The notes under the pieces are model-generated. The model had not been told where the DNA came from, searched no databases, and saw nothing but the letters and a program-made list of their open reading frames with translations. Shown here piece by piece: positions 49,646 to 57,901 of a stretch of DNA of 62,258 bases (positions are counted from its first letter, which is position 1; each line of letters begins with the position of its first letter). Both the position numbers and the translations under genes were made by a program. The stretch comes from an uncultured Oscillospiraceae bacterium. GTDB taxonomy: Bacteria > Bacillota > Clostridia > Oscillospirales > Oscillospiraceae. Location of the stretch: NCBI GenBank assembly GCA_910579595.1, contig CAJTVM010000005.1:1-62258 (forward strand). The letters run 5' to 3'.

Positions 49646-50100
49646 TACAGGAGGAAATTTACAATTGAAAATATCAGGTGGCACAGGGCGAAAATGCCCC
49701 CTGAAACCAGGGCAATCCCATTCTTCCGTCCCAGGGCAAAGACCAGGAATGCCCCGCAGGGGGCGAGGCACAGGGCCAGGATCACAACGGCGTTTGCAAT
49801 CCCGGCGTAGTAGGCAATCCACCCGGCGAAGTACAGCGCCGCGCAGGCGGCGGTCCCCGCCAGATATCCGCGTTTGACAGGATTGTCCCGCGCTGTGTTG
49901 ACTACGGCGCACAGCGCCGCCGCCATGACGGCCTGAAACACCTGGGCGATGGCATCGACCAGCGGTGTGACAGATTCCCTGCGTAAGACATCATTGGGGG
50001 CGGGGACGGCAAACCAGACGAAATTGGGGAGCATGATGAGCAGGAACAGCCCCAGCCCCCACAGATCAAAGCCCAGCTTATAGTTTTTGAGGTTCCCCAT
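49645..50100 (-). CDS. Small multi-spanning membrane protein
   Basis: A 151-residue hydrophobic protein with about five predicted helices ('FDLWGLGLFLLIMLPNFVWF' near the start, 'IFALCHLIFSIVNFLL' at the end). I do not recognise the family; it has no charged catalytic motif. I start at ATG 50100, which overlaps the stop of the upstream GNAT gene by ATGA, so it is translationally coupled to it. An in-frame start at 50112 is possible. No function is proposed. Confidence 0.75.
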   Translation of the reverse strand: MGNLKNYKLGFDLWGLGLFLLIMLPNFVWFAVPAPNDVLRRESVTPLVDAIAQVFQAVMAAALCAVVNTARDNPVKRGYLAGTAACAALYFAGWIAYYAGIANAVVILALCLAPCGAFLVFALGRKNGIALVSGGIFALCHLIFSIVNFLL

Positions 50101-50561
50101 CACGCATTCCAATGGTGTACGTACATCCGGGACGGCTCATCCTCCCCGTCCCCCTGGGCCATGCACAGGAACTGCCAGCCATAGCGCTCATAAAAAGAGG
50201 TGTGGTCGGTGAGCAGGTAGAGGGTGTCCACCCCCATGCCTGCCATATCCTCACAGACATGGTTCAGCAGCACCCCGGCGATGCCCTGGCAGCGGCATGA
50301 TTCCGCCACATATACGGCGCACACGTTGGGGGTCAGATCCATGCGGTCATGGAAGTCGTTCTCAATGACGCCCAGCCCGCCCACAATGGCGCCGCCCTCT
50401 GTGACTGCATACCACTGGGGTACCGGGTCCTTGCGCTGGATGCATTCCTCCATGCTCTCCCGGTAGGTGTCCAGCGGGATGCCCCATTTTTCATGGAACC
50501 ATGCCGCAGCCCGGTTCAGCAGTTCGGGGTATTCCCGCAGATTGACGATTGTGCCGCTCAT
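50100..50561 (-). CDS. GNAT acetyltransferase
   Basis: A 153-residue acetyl-CoA-dependent acetyltransferase. 'PQWYAVTEGGAIVGGLGVIE' and 'VCAVYVAESCRCQGIAGVLL' (motif A with the RCQGIA pyrophosphate loop), then 'LYLLTDHTSFYERYGWQF' (motif B), are typical. The substrate is unknown; similar proteins acetylate aminoglycosides or small amines, but nothing specific is visible. I start at ATG 50561 with AGGAGGGA upstream. It lies between two genes of unknown function in a minus-strand run. Confidence 0.88.
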   Translation of the reverse strand: MSGTIVNLREYPELLNRAAAWFHEKWGIPLDTYRESMEECIQRKDPVPQWYAVTEGGAIVGGLGVIENDFHDRMDLTPNVCAVYVAESCRCQGIAGVLLNHVCEDMAGMGVDTLYLLTDHTSFYERYGWQFLCMAQGDGEDEPSRMYVHHWNA

Positions 50562-50571
50562 GCTATCCCTC

Positions 50572-51132
50572 CTAATGGATAAAATCAAACTTGTTCTTCA
50601 AAAAATGCCTGTATTCAGGCTGCTCCTCCGCACTGTCGTACTGCTCCCGCATGGTTTTCCGGATCCAGCCGAGCATTTCCTCAGAAAAGGTTTCGTACCG
50701 CCTGATCAGGAGCAGGCCTCCGCGCTCCGCGTCCAGGATCGCCTCGTAAGCGTCCGGGATAAACTCCACACCGTCCACAGGAACCGGGGCGGCGGAGACG
50801 GCGGCATCCGGGATCTGGATGTCCTGCTCGGTTTCCTGAACGGAATGGGTATGGTAGATATAGCCGGAAACACCGCGGTAGGTTTCTTCCAATGCGTTGG
50901 GATAGTATTCATCCAGCTGTAAAAGTCCGTTTTGAAAGCCGTATGAACCCCATTTGGTCCACTTGCCGGAGTGGACAAAGCCGGTAGCCCTGCAATATTT
51001 TTCAACGGCATTGCTCAGATAGGGCAGTACATTTTCCCGCTTTTTGGAGAAGTAGATCAGGGGGATGCCGTGATTGGATATCCTGGGTTCCAGGGTTTTG
51101 ATCCCAGGGGTTGACGATGCGTGATAGTACAT
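50572..51132 (-). CDS. Conserved protein of unknown function
   Basis: A 186-residue soluble protein starting MYYHASSTPGIKTLEPRIS, with 'SKKRENVLPYLSNAVEKYC' and 'YPNALEETYRGVSGYIYHT'. Related proteins of this length occur in Clostridia and lactic bacteria without an assigned role; the opening HASS..GI..L.P pattern faintly recalls ADP-ribose or RNA-ligand-handling proteins, but I cannot support a function. AAGGAGG precedes ATG 51132. It lies 11 bases behind the rluA-type gene and is probably part of the same transcript. Confidence 0.78.
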   Translation of the reverse strand: MYYHASSTPGIKTLEPRISNHGIPLIYFSKKRENVLPYLSNAVEKYCRATGFVHSGKWTKWGSYGFQNGLLQLDEYYPNALEETYRGVSGYIYHTHSVQETEQDIQIPDAAVSAAPVPVDGVEFIPDAYEAILDAERGGLLLIRRYETFSEEMLGWIRKTMREQYDSAEEQPEYRHFLKNKFDFIH

Positions 51133-51143
51133 GGCGGCCTCCT

Positions 51144-52106
51144 TCACTCTTTTGGAAAGTACTCGTCCACAAAATCCACATCCTCCACTGTCCACTCCCG
51201 GCCGTTCAGGTGCTCGAAACAGCCCGCGTCGGTGGTGAACTGGAACCGCAGCTTATAGGAATACAGCGCCTGAAATTTGCGGTCGAACCGCTTGCCGTCC
51301 CTTTCCCGGCCGTACTTGCCATCCCCCAGCAAAGGGTGTCCGGCGGCGGCGAACTGGGCGCGGATCTGATGGGTGCGCCCGGTGATGAGGTCGCACTCCA
51401 TCAGAGACAGCCCGTTCCGCGTTTCCAGCGTCTTGTACAGCGTCACCGCCGTTTTCCCACCGGGGACGGGGTGGCCGTACACCTTCACCTGTGCCTTGTT
51501 GCCGTCCTTCAGAATATAGCCTTTTAACTGTCCCTCTTTGGGGGTCATGGTTCCGTGAATGACGCAAAGGTACAGCTTTTGCAACTCCCTATCCTTGATT
51601 TTCTGGTTCATCACCCGCAAAGCCTCGGCGGTTTTGGCGGCGATGACGATGCCTCCGGTGTTTCTGTCGATGCGGTTGCACAGCGCGGGGGCGAAGGTGT
51701 TTTCCTTATAGGGCGACCACTCCCGCTTTTGATACAGATATGCCTGAATATGGGTGATGAGGGTGTTTACCTGCTCCTTATCATCGGGGTGCACCACCAT
51801 GCCGGGGCGTTTGTTTAGCAGGAGAATGTCCCCGTCCTCGTACAAAATATCCAGCCGGGGCCTGTCCACCCGGAGAAAGGCGTTGTCCGGGCTGGGTGTG
51901 TCAAAGAACTCGTCGTTGATGTAGAGCTGGAGTACGTCCCCCTGCTCCAGCCTCGCGTCCCGTTTGGCCCCCTTGCCGTTGCGCTTCACCCGCTTGAGCC
52001 GGATATACTTCTGGGCCAGCGGGGCGGGAAGGAGGGGGACGGCTTTGACCAGCCAGCGGTCCAGCCGCTGGCCCGCATCGTTGGGCCCGATGGTAAATTC
52101 CTTCAA
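51144..52106 (-). CDS. RluA-family pseudouridine synthase
   Basis: A 320-residue enzyme converting uridine to pseudouridine in rRNA or tRNA. An N-terminal S4-like RNA-binding domain ('GQRLDRWLVKAVPLLPAPLA') precedes the catalytic domain with the Asp in ALCNRIDRNTGGIVIAAKT. 'DLITGRTHQIRAQFAAAGHP' is the RluA signature. I place the start at TTG 52106: AAAGGAGG stands eight bases upstream and the protein then begins MKEFTIGPNDAGQRLDRWL, matching the family. The longer frame runs back across a hairpin. It follows galT in the same direction. Confidence 0.92.
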   Translation of the reverse strand: MKEFTIGPNDAGQRLDRWLVKAVPLLPAPLAQKYIRLKRVKRNGKGAKRDARLEQGDVLQLYINDEFFDTPSPDNAFLRVDRPRLDILYEDGDILLLNKRPGMVVHPDDKEQVNTLITHIQAYLYQKREWSPYKENTFAPALCNRIDRNTGGIVIAAKTAEALRVMNQKIKDRELQKLYLCVIHGTMTPKEGQLKGYILKDGNKAQVKVYGHPVPGGKTAVTLYKTLETRNGLSLMECDLITGRTHQIRAQFAAAGHPLLGDGKYGRERDGKRFDRKFQALYSYKLRFQFTTDAGCFEHLNGREWTVEDVDFVDEYFPKE

Positions 52107-52126
52107 GCGGATGGCCTCCTTTGACA

Positions 52127-52153
52127 ATTCCCCCGCCCGATGGGCGGGGGAAT
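52127..52153. terminator. Hairpin between galT and the rluA-type gene
   Basis: A perfect 12-bp GC stem (52127-52138 with 52142-52153). On the minus strand it lies between the galT stop and the next Shine-Dalgarno with no T-run, so it more likely stabilises galT mRNA than stops transcription; read on the plus strand a T-run does follow. Confidence 0.6.
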
Positions 52154-52158
52154 GATTT

Positions 52159-53649
52159 TTATATGGTTTGCAGGAACCGCAGGAAAGCCTTTTTGCCCTC
52201 CCCGGTGCGGGCATACACCCCCGAGTGTTCCAGCACCTTGGCGAATACCAAGCCTGTCTCCTTTTTCACAATGTCCAAGGCGTTGTCCGCTGTGATGGTA
52301 TAGTTGGGCGCGAAGCTCTCCGCCCAGTCTGCGTGCTTGGCGGTGCGCTCGTCGGAGCGCAGATCCTTTCCGTCCGCCAGGGCGCCGGCCACCGCGGCAA
52401 GCTCTTCCTTCAGCCGCGCCGGGAGGACGGCCAGACCCATCACTTCGATGAGGCCGATGTTCTCCTTCTTGATGTGGTGCAGCTCGGCGTGGGGATGGTA
52501 CACCCCCAGGGGGTGCTCCTCGGTGGTGATGTTGTTGCGCAGCACCAGATCCAGCTCGTATTTCCCGTCCCGCATCCGGGCGATGGGGGTGATGGTGTTG
52601 TGGGGTTCGCCGTCCGTCTCAGCGAAGATGAAGGCCCCCTCGTCGGCGTAGCCCCGCCACGCCAACAGGATCCTGTCCGCCAGCTCAATAAGCCGCTCCG
52701 TGTTCACGGACGCAATGCGCACCACCGACATGGGCCACTTCACGATGCCCGCATCCACGTCCTCGAAGCCGGGGAAGGTGAAGGGGGCCTCAATGGGAGC
52801 GCGTTCCATGGCGAAGGTATAGCGCCCGCCCTGGAAGTGGTCATGGGCCAGGATGGATCCGCCCACAATAGGCAGGTCGGCGTTGGAACCCACAAAGTAG
52901 TGGGGGAATTGCTGGACAAAGCTCAGCAGCTTGGCGAAGCAGGCCCTATCGATCTTCATAGGGATGTGCTCACTGTTGAGGCAGATACAGTGTTCGTTGT
53001 AATAGACATAAGGGGAATACTGCAAAAACCAGGGGGAATCGTTGATGGTGATGGGGATGATCCGATGGTTCTGCCGGGCGGGGTGGTTGACCCGCCCCGC
53101 GTAGCCCTCGTTCTCAGCGCACAGCTGGCACTGGGGGTAGGCGGAGGCGGGGAGGTTCTTGGCGGCGGCGATGGCCTTGGGATCCTTTTCCGGCTTGGAC
53201 AGGTTGATGGTAATGTCCAGATCTCCGTACTCGGTGGCCGCTTTCCATTGTACGTCCTTGGCGATGCGATCCCGCCGGATATAGTTGGTATCCTGGCTGA
53301 ACTTGTAGTACCAGTCGGTGGCGTCCTTGGGATCCAGCAGGTACAAGAAGCGGAAATGGTCAATCACCTGGGCGGGCCGGGGGGTGAGGCGGCCCATGAT
53401 CTCTGTGTCGAACAAATCGCGGTAGACCACGGAATTTTCGGTGAGCACGCCGCGCTGGTAGGCGTCATCCAGCAGCTCGTCCAGCACGGGGGCCAGCTCC
53501 ACTTCACCCCACTCCTGCCCAGGGTCGGTGTAGCTGTCCAGCTTCAGGGTGTCCAGGATTGCGTTGACGGCCCAGTCCTTGTCGCAGGGCAGGATCAAAT
53601 CCTTCTGCAGAGCGTAGGCCACCAGCTTGGATACAGCGTTGTCAATCAT
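52159..53649 (-). CDS. galT: Galactose-1-phosphate uridylyltransferase (type 2)
   Basis: The 496-residue protein is the Firmicutes type of GalT, which swaps UMP between UDP-glucose and galactose-1-phosphate in the Leloir pathway. The family motif GGSILAHDHFQGGRY holds the catalytic His residues, and 'CQLCAENEGYAGR' is conserved in this type. I start at ATG 53649 after GGGGGC. It lies 11 bases behind galK, so both form an operon under the promoter at 55019-55047. The galE gene is not in the window. Confidence 0.94.
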   Translation of the reverse strand: MIDNAVSKLVAYALQKDLILPCDKDWAVNAILDTLKLDSYTDPGQEWGEVELAPVLDELLDDAYQRGVLTENSVVYRDLFDTEIMGRLTPRPAQVIDHFRFLYLLDPKDATDWYYKFSQDTNYIRRDRIAKDVQWKAATEYGDLDITINLSKPEKDPKAIAAAKNLPASAYPQCQLCAENEGYAGRVNHPARQNHRIIPITINDSPWFLQYSPYVYYNEHCICLNSEHIPMKIDRACFAKLLSFVQQFPHYFVGSNADLPIVGGSILAHDHFQGGRYTFAMERAPIEAPFTFPGFEDVDAGIVKWPMSVVRIASVNTERLIELADRILLAWRGYADEGAFIFAETDGEPHNTITPIARMRDGKYELDLVLRNNITTEEHPLGVYHPHAELHHIKKENIGLIEVMGLAVLPARLKEELAAVAGALADGKDLRSDERTAKHADWAESFAPNYTITADNALDIVKKETGLVFAKVLEHSGVYARTGEGKKAFLRFLQTI

Positions 53650-53660
53650 TGTAAAGCCCC

Positions 53661-54956
53661 CTATTCCGCCACAACGCACCCGCCCTGGGGACGGATGTGC
53701 AGGATATGGCACTTGCCCGCGCCGAACAGGGCCTCCATACCGCTTTTGAACTGATCCAGATCGGCGTTGGGCACGAATGCCTGGATGGTGCCCGCAAAGC
53801 CGCCGCCGTGCACCCGGCAGGCCCCCGAGTCCAGCAGCCGCTCGGCCTCCGCCAGGGCCAGGGGGATGGCCTGCTGCCTCGGATTGGCGGTAGACCAGGT
53901 GTTTTGCAGGTGGAGGGCGGAGGACCGCCCGGACTCATTCACCAAGCTCAGGAAGACGTCGAAGTCCCCATTCTTAAGGGCTGCGGCCTCCAGCACCGTC
54001 CGGCGGTCATCATTGTAGAAGTGAATGGCCCGCAGCACCGCCCGGTCGCCGCACTCCCGCCGCAGGGCGGGGAGGGCGGCGCGGAAGTCCTCCAGGGGCA
54101 CGTCCCGGAGCACCTGTTTGCCGAAGTGTGCCGCCACCGCGCCCATTTCCCGGGTGACGGCGGCGTAGTCGCCGGTCAAATCGCCGTGGCTGGAGCCGGT
54201 GTCTACGATGCACAGGGCATAGCCGGACCGGCTGAAATCGTAGTCTATCCGCTCCACCACCGGGTCGGCAGGGTTGTTGAAGTCGATGAATACCGCGCCG
54301 CCCACAGACGAGCCCATCTGATCCATCAGGCCGCAGGGTTTGCCGAAGTAGACGTTTTCGGCATACTGGCCGATTTTGGCGATGGTGACGGTATCCAGCT
54401 TGTCCCCGCAGCAGAAGTGGTTGAAGATGTTGCCCACCAGCGTTTCATAGGCGGCGGAGGAGGACAGCCCGGAGCCGGACAGCACCGTAGAGGTGGCGTA
54501 GGCGTCAAAACCGGACAACTCATAGCCCAGCTCCTTGATTTTGGCCGCCACGCCACGCACCAGGGCGGCGGAGGTATTTTCCTCCTCCTTTTTGGGGGAC
54601 AGGTCATCCAGGGAAATTTCCAGGGCGGGGTAGCCCTCGGACTGGACGCGCACCATGTGCGTCCCGTTGGGGGCGGCGCAGGCCAGCATATCCAGATCCA
54701 CGCTGCCGCACAGGACGCGGCCGTGCTGGTGGTCGGTGTGGTTGCCGCCGATCTCGGTGCGGCCGGGGCCGCTGAACAGGGCCGCGTCCTGGTTGTCCGC
54801 CCCGTATTGGGCGGCGAAGCGCTCCGCAGTGCGGACAGCCCGGGCCCGGGCCTCATCCAGTTTCTGGGCGGTGCCGTCCAGGGCGTAGAGGGCGGCAAGG
54901 GTTTTGTCGTGGATGCCGTCCTTCAGGGCGGTCAGGAGCTGGGAACAGGTTGACAT
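53661..54956 (-). CDS. galK: Galactokinase
   Basis: A 431-residue GHMP-family kinase that phosphorylates galactose at C1 with ATP. The substrate motif reads GPGRTEIGGNHTDHQHGRVL, the ATP loop STVLSGSGLSSSAAYE, and the C-terminal GHMP motif VHGGGFAGTIQAF. It is slightly longer than E. coli GalK (382 residues), with extra residues at the N-terminus, as in other Clostridia. I start at ATG 54956 (MSTCSQLL), six bases after AGGTGAG. First gene of the galKT operon. Confidence 0.95.
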   Translation of the reverse strand: MSTCSQLLTALKDGIHDKTLAALYALDGTAQKLDEARARAVRTAERFAAQYGADNQDAALFSGPGRTEIGGNHTDHQHGRVLCGSVDLDMLACAAPNGTHMVRVQSEGYPALEISLDDLSPKKEEENTSAALVRGVAAKIKELGYELSGFDAYATSTVLSGSGLSSSAAYETLVGNIFNHFCCGDKLDTVTIAKIGQYAENVYFGKPCGLMDQMGSSVGGAVFIDFNNPADPVVERIDYDFSRSGYALCIVDTGSSHGDLTGDYAAVTREMGAVAAHFGKQVLRDVPLEDFRAALPALRRECGDRAVLRAIHFYNDDRRTVLEAAALKNGDFDVFLSLVNESGRSSALHLQNTWSTANPRQQAIPLALAEAERLLDSGACRVHGGGFAGTIQAFVPNADLDQFKSGMEALFGAGKCHILHIRPQGGCVVAE

Positions 54957-55018
54957 GATGCTCACCTCATAAACGGGGACCGCGGACGATCCCGGAATTG
55001 GCTGGAATTGCAACGCTA

Positions 55019-55047
55019 ATCATATCACACGGGGGTGGTTTTTGCAA
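55019..55047 (-). promoter_or_regulatory. Sigma-A promoter of galKT
   Basis: On the minus strand TTGCAA (55047-55042) and TATGAT (55024-55019) are 17 bp apart, about 60 bases before galK. Confidence 0.72.
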
Positions 55048-55062
55048 GGAAAAACCGGTTAA

Positions 55063-55251
55063 CCACCGAGGCAGCTGTCCAAACTTTGCGCAATCGGTGT
55101 GCGCGTTGACACCCCAGAGCTGAACATGACACAATTGTCCGTCAAAAAGACCTATGCCCGAGCGTATTTTGACGCAAAAACGGATACAGGACGGGAGAGA
55201 CGGCTTGCCTGGATGGTGGATCGGCTCAACCAGAACCTGAGCATGCAGTAA
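55063..55251 (+). pseudogene. C-terminal gene fragment
   Basis: An open stretch of 62 codons without a good start reads RQLSKLCAIGVRVDTPELN, MTQLSVKKTYARAYFDA and then RERRLAWMVDRLNQNLSMQ before TAA 55249-55251. The even, protein-like composition and the basic helical end suggest the tail of a deleted gene; the end faintly resembles YdeI/DUF1801-type proteins. A short product from ATG 55126 (41 residues) is possible but no ribosome binding site is clear. Nothing else is visible in this 430-base gap apart from two promoters. Confidence 0.4.
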
Positions 55252-55305
55252 AAACTGCGGTGAACCGAAAAGGGGGAACCGCCGGTTTTTGCGTGAAGCT
55301 CCCGC

Positions 55306-55334
55306 TTGTTTTCTATATTCTATTGTGGTATAAT
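55306..55334 (+). promoter_or_regulatory. Sigma-A promoter for the ddl-murF run
   Basis: TTGTTT (55306-55311) and TATAAT (55329-55334) are 17 bp apart, with a TGG just before the -10. Confidence 0.75.
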
Positions 55335-55387
55335 TTACATTCAAGCATAAAATAGAACATCTATATCGGCCAATAAGGAGATCAGCC

Positions 55388-56434
55388 ATGAAAATCGTTG
55401 TTTTAGCGGGCGGGCTCAGCGATGAGCGCAACGTGTCCCTGTCCAGCGGATGCAAGGTATGCGCCGCCCTGCGGGAGCGGGGCCACGAGACTGCCCTCAT
55501 TGATATGTACCTGGGAACCCAGGAGGCCCCGGAGTCCCTGTTTGCCGCCCCCATCCCGGAGGAGCTGACCCGCATTGGGCGGCAGGCCCCGGATCTGGAG
55601 GCGGTCAAGGCGTCCCGCGATGGCGGCGGGGACGGCCAGTTCGGTCCCGGTGTGCTGGAGCTGTGCCGTCAGGCGGACGTGGTGTTCCTGGCCCTCCACG
55701 GCACCTGCGGGGAGGACGGCCGGGTACAGGCCGCGCTGGATCTGCTGGGCATCTCCTACACCGGGGCGGGCTACCTGGGCAGCGCCATCGCCATGGACAA
55801 GGATCTGACCAAAAAGCTGGTGGCGCCCCTGGGCGTGGCCACCCCCAGGTGGGAGCTGATTCGTTACGGCGCGGACGATATCCCCGCTTTGTCAGAGCGC
55901 CTGGAACTGCCCTGCGTGGTAAAGCCGGTGGCCTCCGGATCCTCCATCGGCGTGTCCATTGTCCACGATAAAGAGGCCCTTTCCGCCGCGCTGGCGGCCG
56001 GCCTGAATTTCGGCGGCGCGTGCGTGGTGGAGCAGTACATCGAAGGACGGGAGATTCAGGTGGGCATCCTGGAGGATCGCGCCCTGCCCTCCATTGAGAT
56101 TATTCCCAAGACCGGTTTCTATGACTACGAGAACAAGTACCAGCCCGGCGCGGCGGAGGAGATCACCCCCGCCCCCATCCCGGCGGAGTGGGAGAAGCGC
56201 CTGGGGGACGCGGCGCTGACTGTGTTCCGTGCCCTGGGGCTGTCGGTGTACTCCCGGGCGGACTTCATCGTTACCGGGGACGGCGTCCCCTGGTTTTTGG
56301 AGATCAACACCCTGCCAGGCATGACCCCCACCAGCCTGCTGCCCCAGGAGGCGGCGGCGGTGGGCATCGGCTACGGCGAGCTGTGTGAACGAATCATTGA
56401 GGCGTCTTTGGAAGCCCGGAAGGCCGGAAAATAA
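55388..56434 (+). CDS. ddl: D-alanine--D-alanine ligase
   Basis: A 348-residue ATP-grasp ligase that joins two D-Ala for cell-wall precursor synthesis. 'VVLAGGLSDERNVSLSSGCK' is the N-terminal loop with the Glu that binds the first D-Ala. 'VFLALHGTCGEDGRVQAALD' and 'YTGAGYLGSAIAMDKDLTKK' are Ddl signatures, and FLEINTLPGMTPTSLLPQEA holds the Mg-binding residues. The residue following KTGFYDYENKY corresponds to the Tyr/Phe omega loop that separates D-Ala-D-Ala from D-Ala-D-Lac ligases; Tyr is present in 'YDYENKY', as in D-Ala-D-Ala enzymes. murF follows 31 bases later, a natural pathway pair. AAGGAG precedes the ATG. Confidence 0.95.
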   Translation: MKIVVLAGGLSDERNVSLSSGCKVCAALRERGHETALIDMYLGTQEAPESLFAAPIPEELTRIGRQAPDLEAVKASRDGGGDGQFGPGVLELCRQADVVFLALHGTCGEDGRVQAALDLLGISYTGAGYLGSAIAMDKDLTKKLVAPLGVATPRWELIRYGADDIPALSERLELPCVVKPVASGSSIGVSIVHDKEALSAALAAGLNFGGACVVEQYIEGREIQVGILEDRALPSIEIIPKTGFYDYENKYQPGAAEEITPAPIPAEWEKRLGDAALTVFRALGLSVYSRADFIVTGDGVPWFLEINTLPGMTPTSLLPQEAAAVGIGYGELCERIIEASLEARKAGK

Positions 56435-56465
56435 CACCGCAAAAGAGCGGGAGAGGAGCGCCATT

Positions 56466-57857
56466 ATGGAAGCACTGACACTGAGACAGCTTTTGGAAGC
56501 GGTGAACGGCACCCTGCTGGGGGAATATGACGACATGGACGCCGCCGTGGCCGAGGTGAGCACCGACAGCCGGAAAATCGGCCCGGGCTGCCTGTTCATC
56601 CCCCTGGAAGGGGAGCGGTTTGATGGTCATTCCTTTATCAACTCCGCTCTGGAGGCGGGGGCGGCAGGCTGCTTCACCGCCCGGGAACGGGAGAGCTACC
56701 TCCCCGGCAAGTTCTACATCAAGGTGCGCTCCACCCAGCGCGCCCTGTGGGAGCTGGCCCGGTATTACAAAAAGCTGTTCCCCATCCCCTTCGTTGCCAT
56801 CACCGGGTCGGTGGGCAAAACCACCACCAAGGACATGGTGGCGGCGGTGCTGGGGGCCAAATTCAAGGTGCACAAGACCGAGGGTAACTTTAACAACGAC
56901 ATCGGCGTGCCCCTCACCCTGCTGAAGCTGGGCAAGGAGCACCAGGTGTGCGTGGTGGAGCTGGGCATGGATCACGCCGGGGAGATCGACGGCCTGGGCC
57001 GTCTGGTGGAGCCGGACATGGCCCTGATCACCAATATCGGCGATGCCCACATCGAGAACCTGGGCAGCCGGGAGAACATCTTCAAGGCCAAGTGTGAGAT
57101 TTTCCCCCACTTGAAAAAGGACGGCCTTGCCGTCCTCAACGGGGACGACGCTCTGCTGTCCACCCTGCGGGGGACGCTGGCCCAGCGCACTGTGTTCGTG
57201 GGCAGCGGCGAAGGGCTGGACTATACCGCCCGCGATATCAACACCGACAACGCCGCCCACCTGAACTGCCGGGTGAAAACTCCCCGGGGCCAGTTTGAGG
57301 CGGACATTCCCGCCCTGGGCCGGCACATGATCTATCCCACCCTTATGGCCGCCGCTGTGGGGGAGGCCCTGGGCATGACTCCCGACGAGATCGTCCGGGG
57401 CATCGGGGCCTTCCTGCCCACCAAAATGCGGATGAACGTTGTCCGCTGTAAGGGCGATATTGTGATTTTGAACGATGCCTACAACGCCAACCCCCAGTCC
57501 ATGCGGGCCGCCGCCGCCGTCCTGGGCGAAGCGGGCCAGAAGCGCCGGAAGGTGGCCGTGGTGGGAGATATGAAAGAGCTCGGCCCCGGCGCGGAGCAGT
57601 TCCACCGGGCGGTGGGGGGGTGTTTTGCCCAGGCCGGGGTGGACCGGCTCATCGCCGTGGGGGATTTGGCCCGGTTTATGGCCGAAGGGGCAAAGGCCGC
57701 GGGGCTTTCCCAGGCGGACTATTTCCCCACCCTGGACGCGGCTAAAAACGCCCTGTCCCGGGAGGTGCGCGCCGGCGTGACCATCCTGGTGAAGGCGTCC
57801 CGCTCCATGGCGTTTGAGAAGATCGTGGATTTCCTGCTGGCCAATGTGCCGGAGTGA
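56466..57857 (+). CDS. murF: UDP-MurNAc-tripeptide--D-Ala-D-Ala ligase
   Basis: The 463-residue Mur ligase adds the D-Ala-D-Ala made by Ddl to UDP-MurNAc-tripeptide in the cytoplasm. The ATP loop is in ITGSVGKTTTKDM (about residue 115). 'HKTEGNFNNDIGVPLTLL' is the MurF signature, the carbamylated-Lys region is around ENIFKAKCEIF, and 'NDAYNANPQSMRAA' is the C-terminal motif. I start at ATG 56466 after GAGAGGAG; the open frame further up overlaps ddl. An ABC-F gene follows 44 bases later. Confidence 0.95.
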   Translation: MEALTLRQLLEAVNGTLLGEYDDMDAAVAEVSTDSRKIGPGCLFIPLEGERFDGHSFINSALEAGAAGCFTARERESYLPGKFYIKVRSTQRALWELARYYKKLFPIPFVAITGSVGKTTTKDMVAAVLGAKFKVHKTEGNFNNDIGVPLTLLKLGKEHQVCVVELGMDHAGEIDGLGRLVEPDMALITNIGDAHIENLGSRENIFKAKCEIFPHLKKDGLAVLNGDDALLSTLRGTLAQRTVFVGSGEGLDYTARDINTDNAAHLNCRVKTPRGQFEADIPALGRHMIYPTLMAAAVGEALGMTPDEIVRGIGAFLPTKMRMNVVRCKGDIVILNDAYNANPQSMRAAAAVLGEAGQKRRKVAVVGDMKELGPGAEQFHRAVGGCFAQAGVDRLIAVGDLARFMAEGAKAAGLSQADYFPTLDAAKNALSREVRAGVTILVKASRSMAFEKIVDFLLANVPE

Positions 57858-57901
57858 GGGGGCTCACGGAGTTTCATGTAATATCTTAGGAGAATTTACC
57901 C

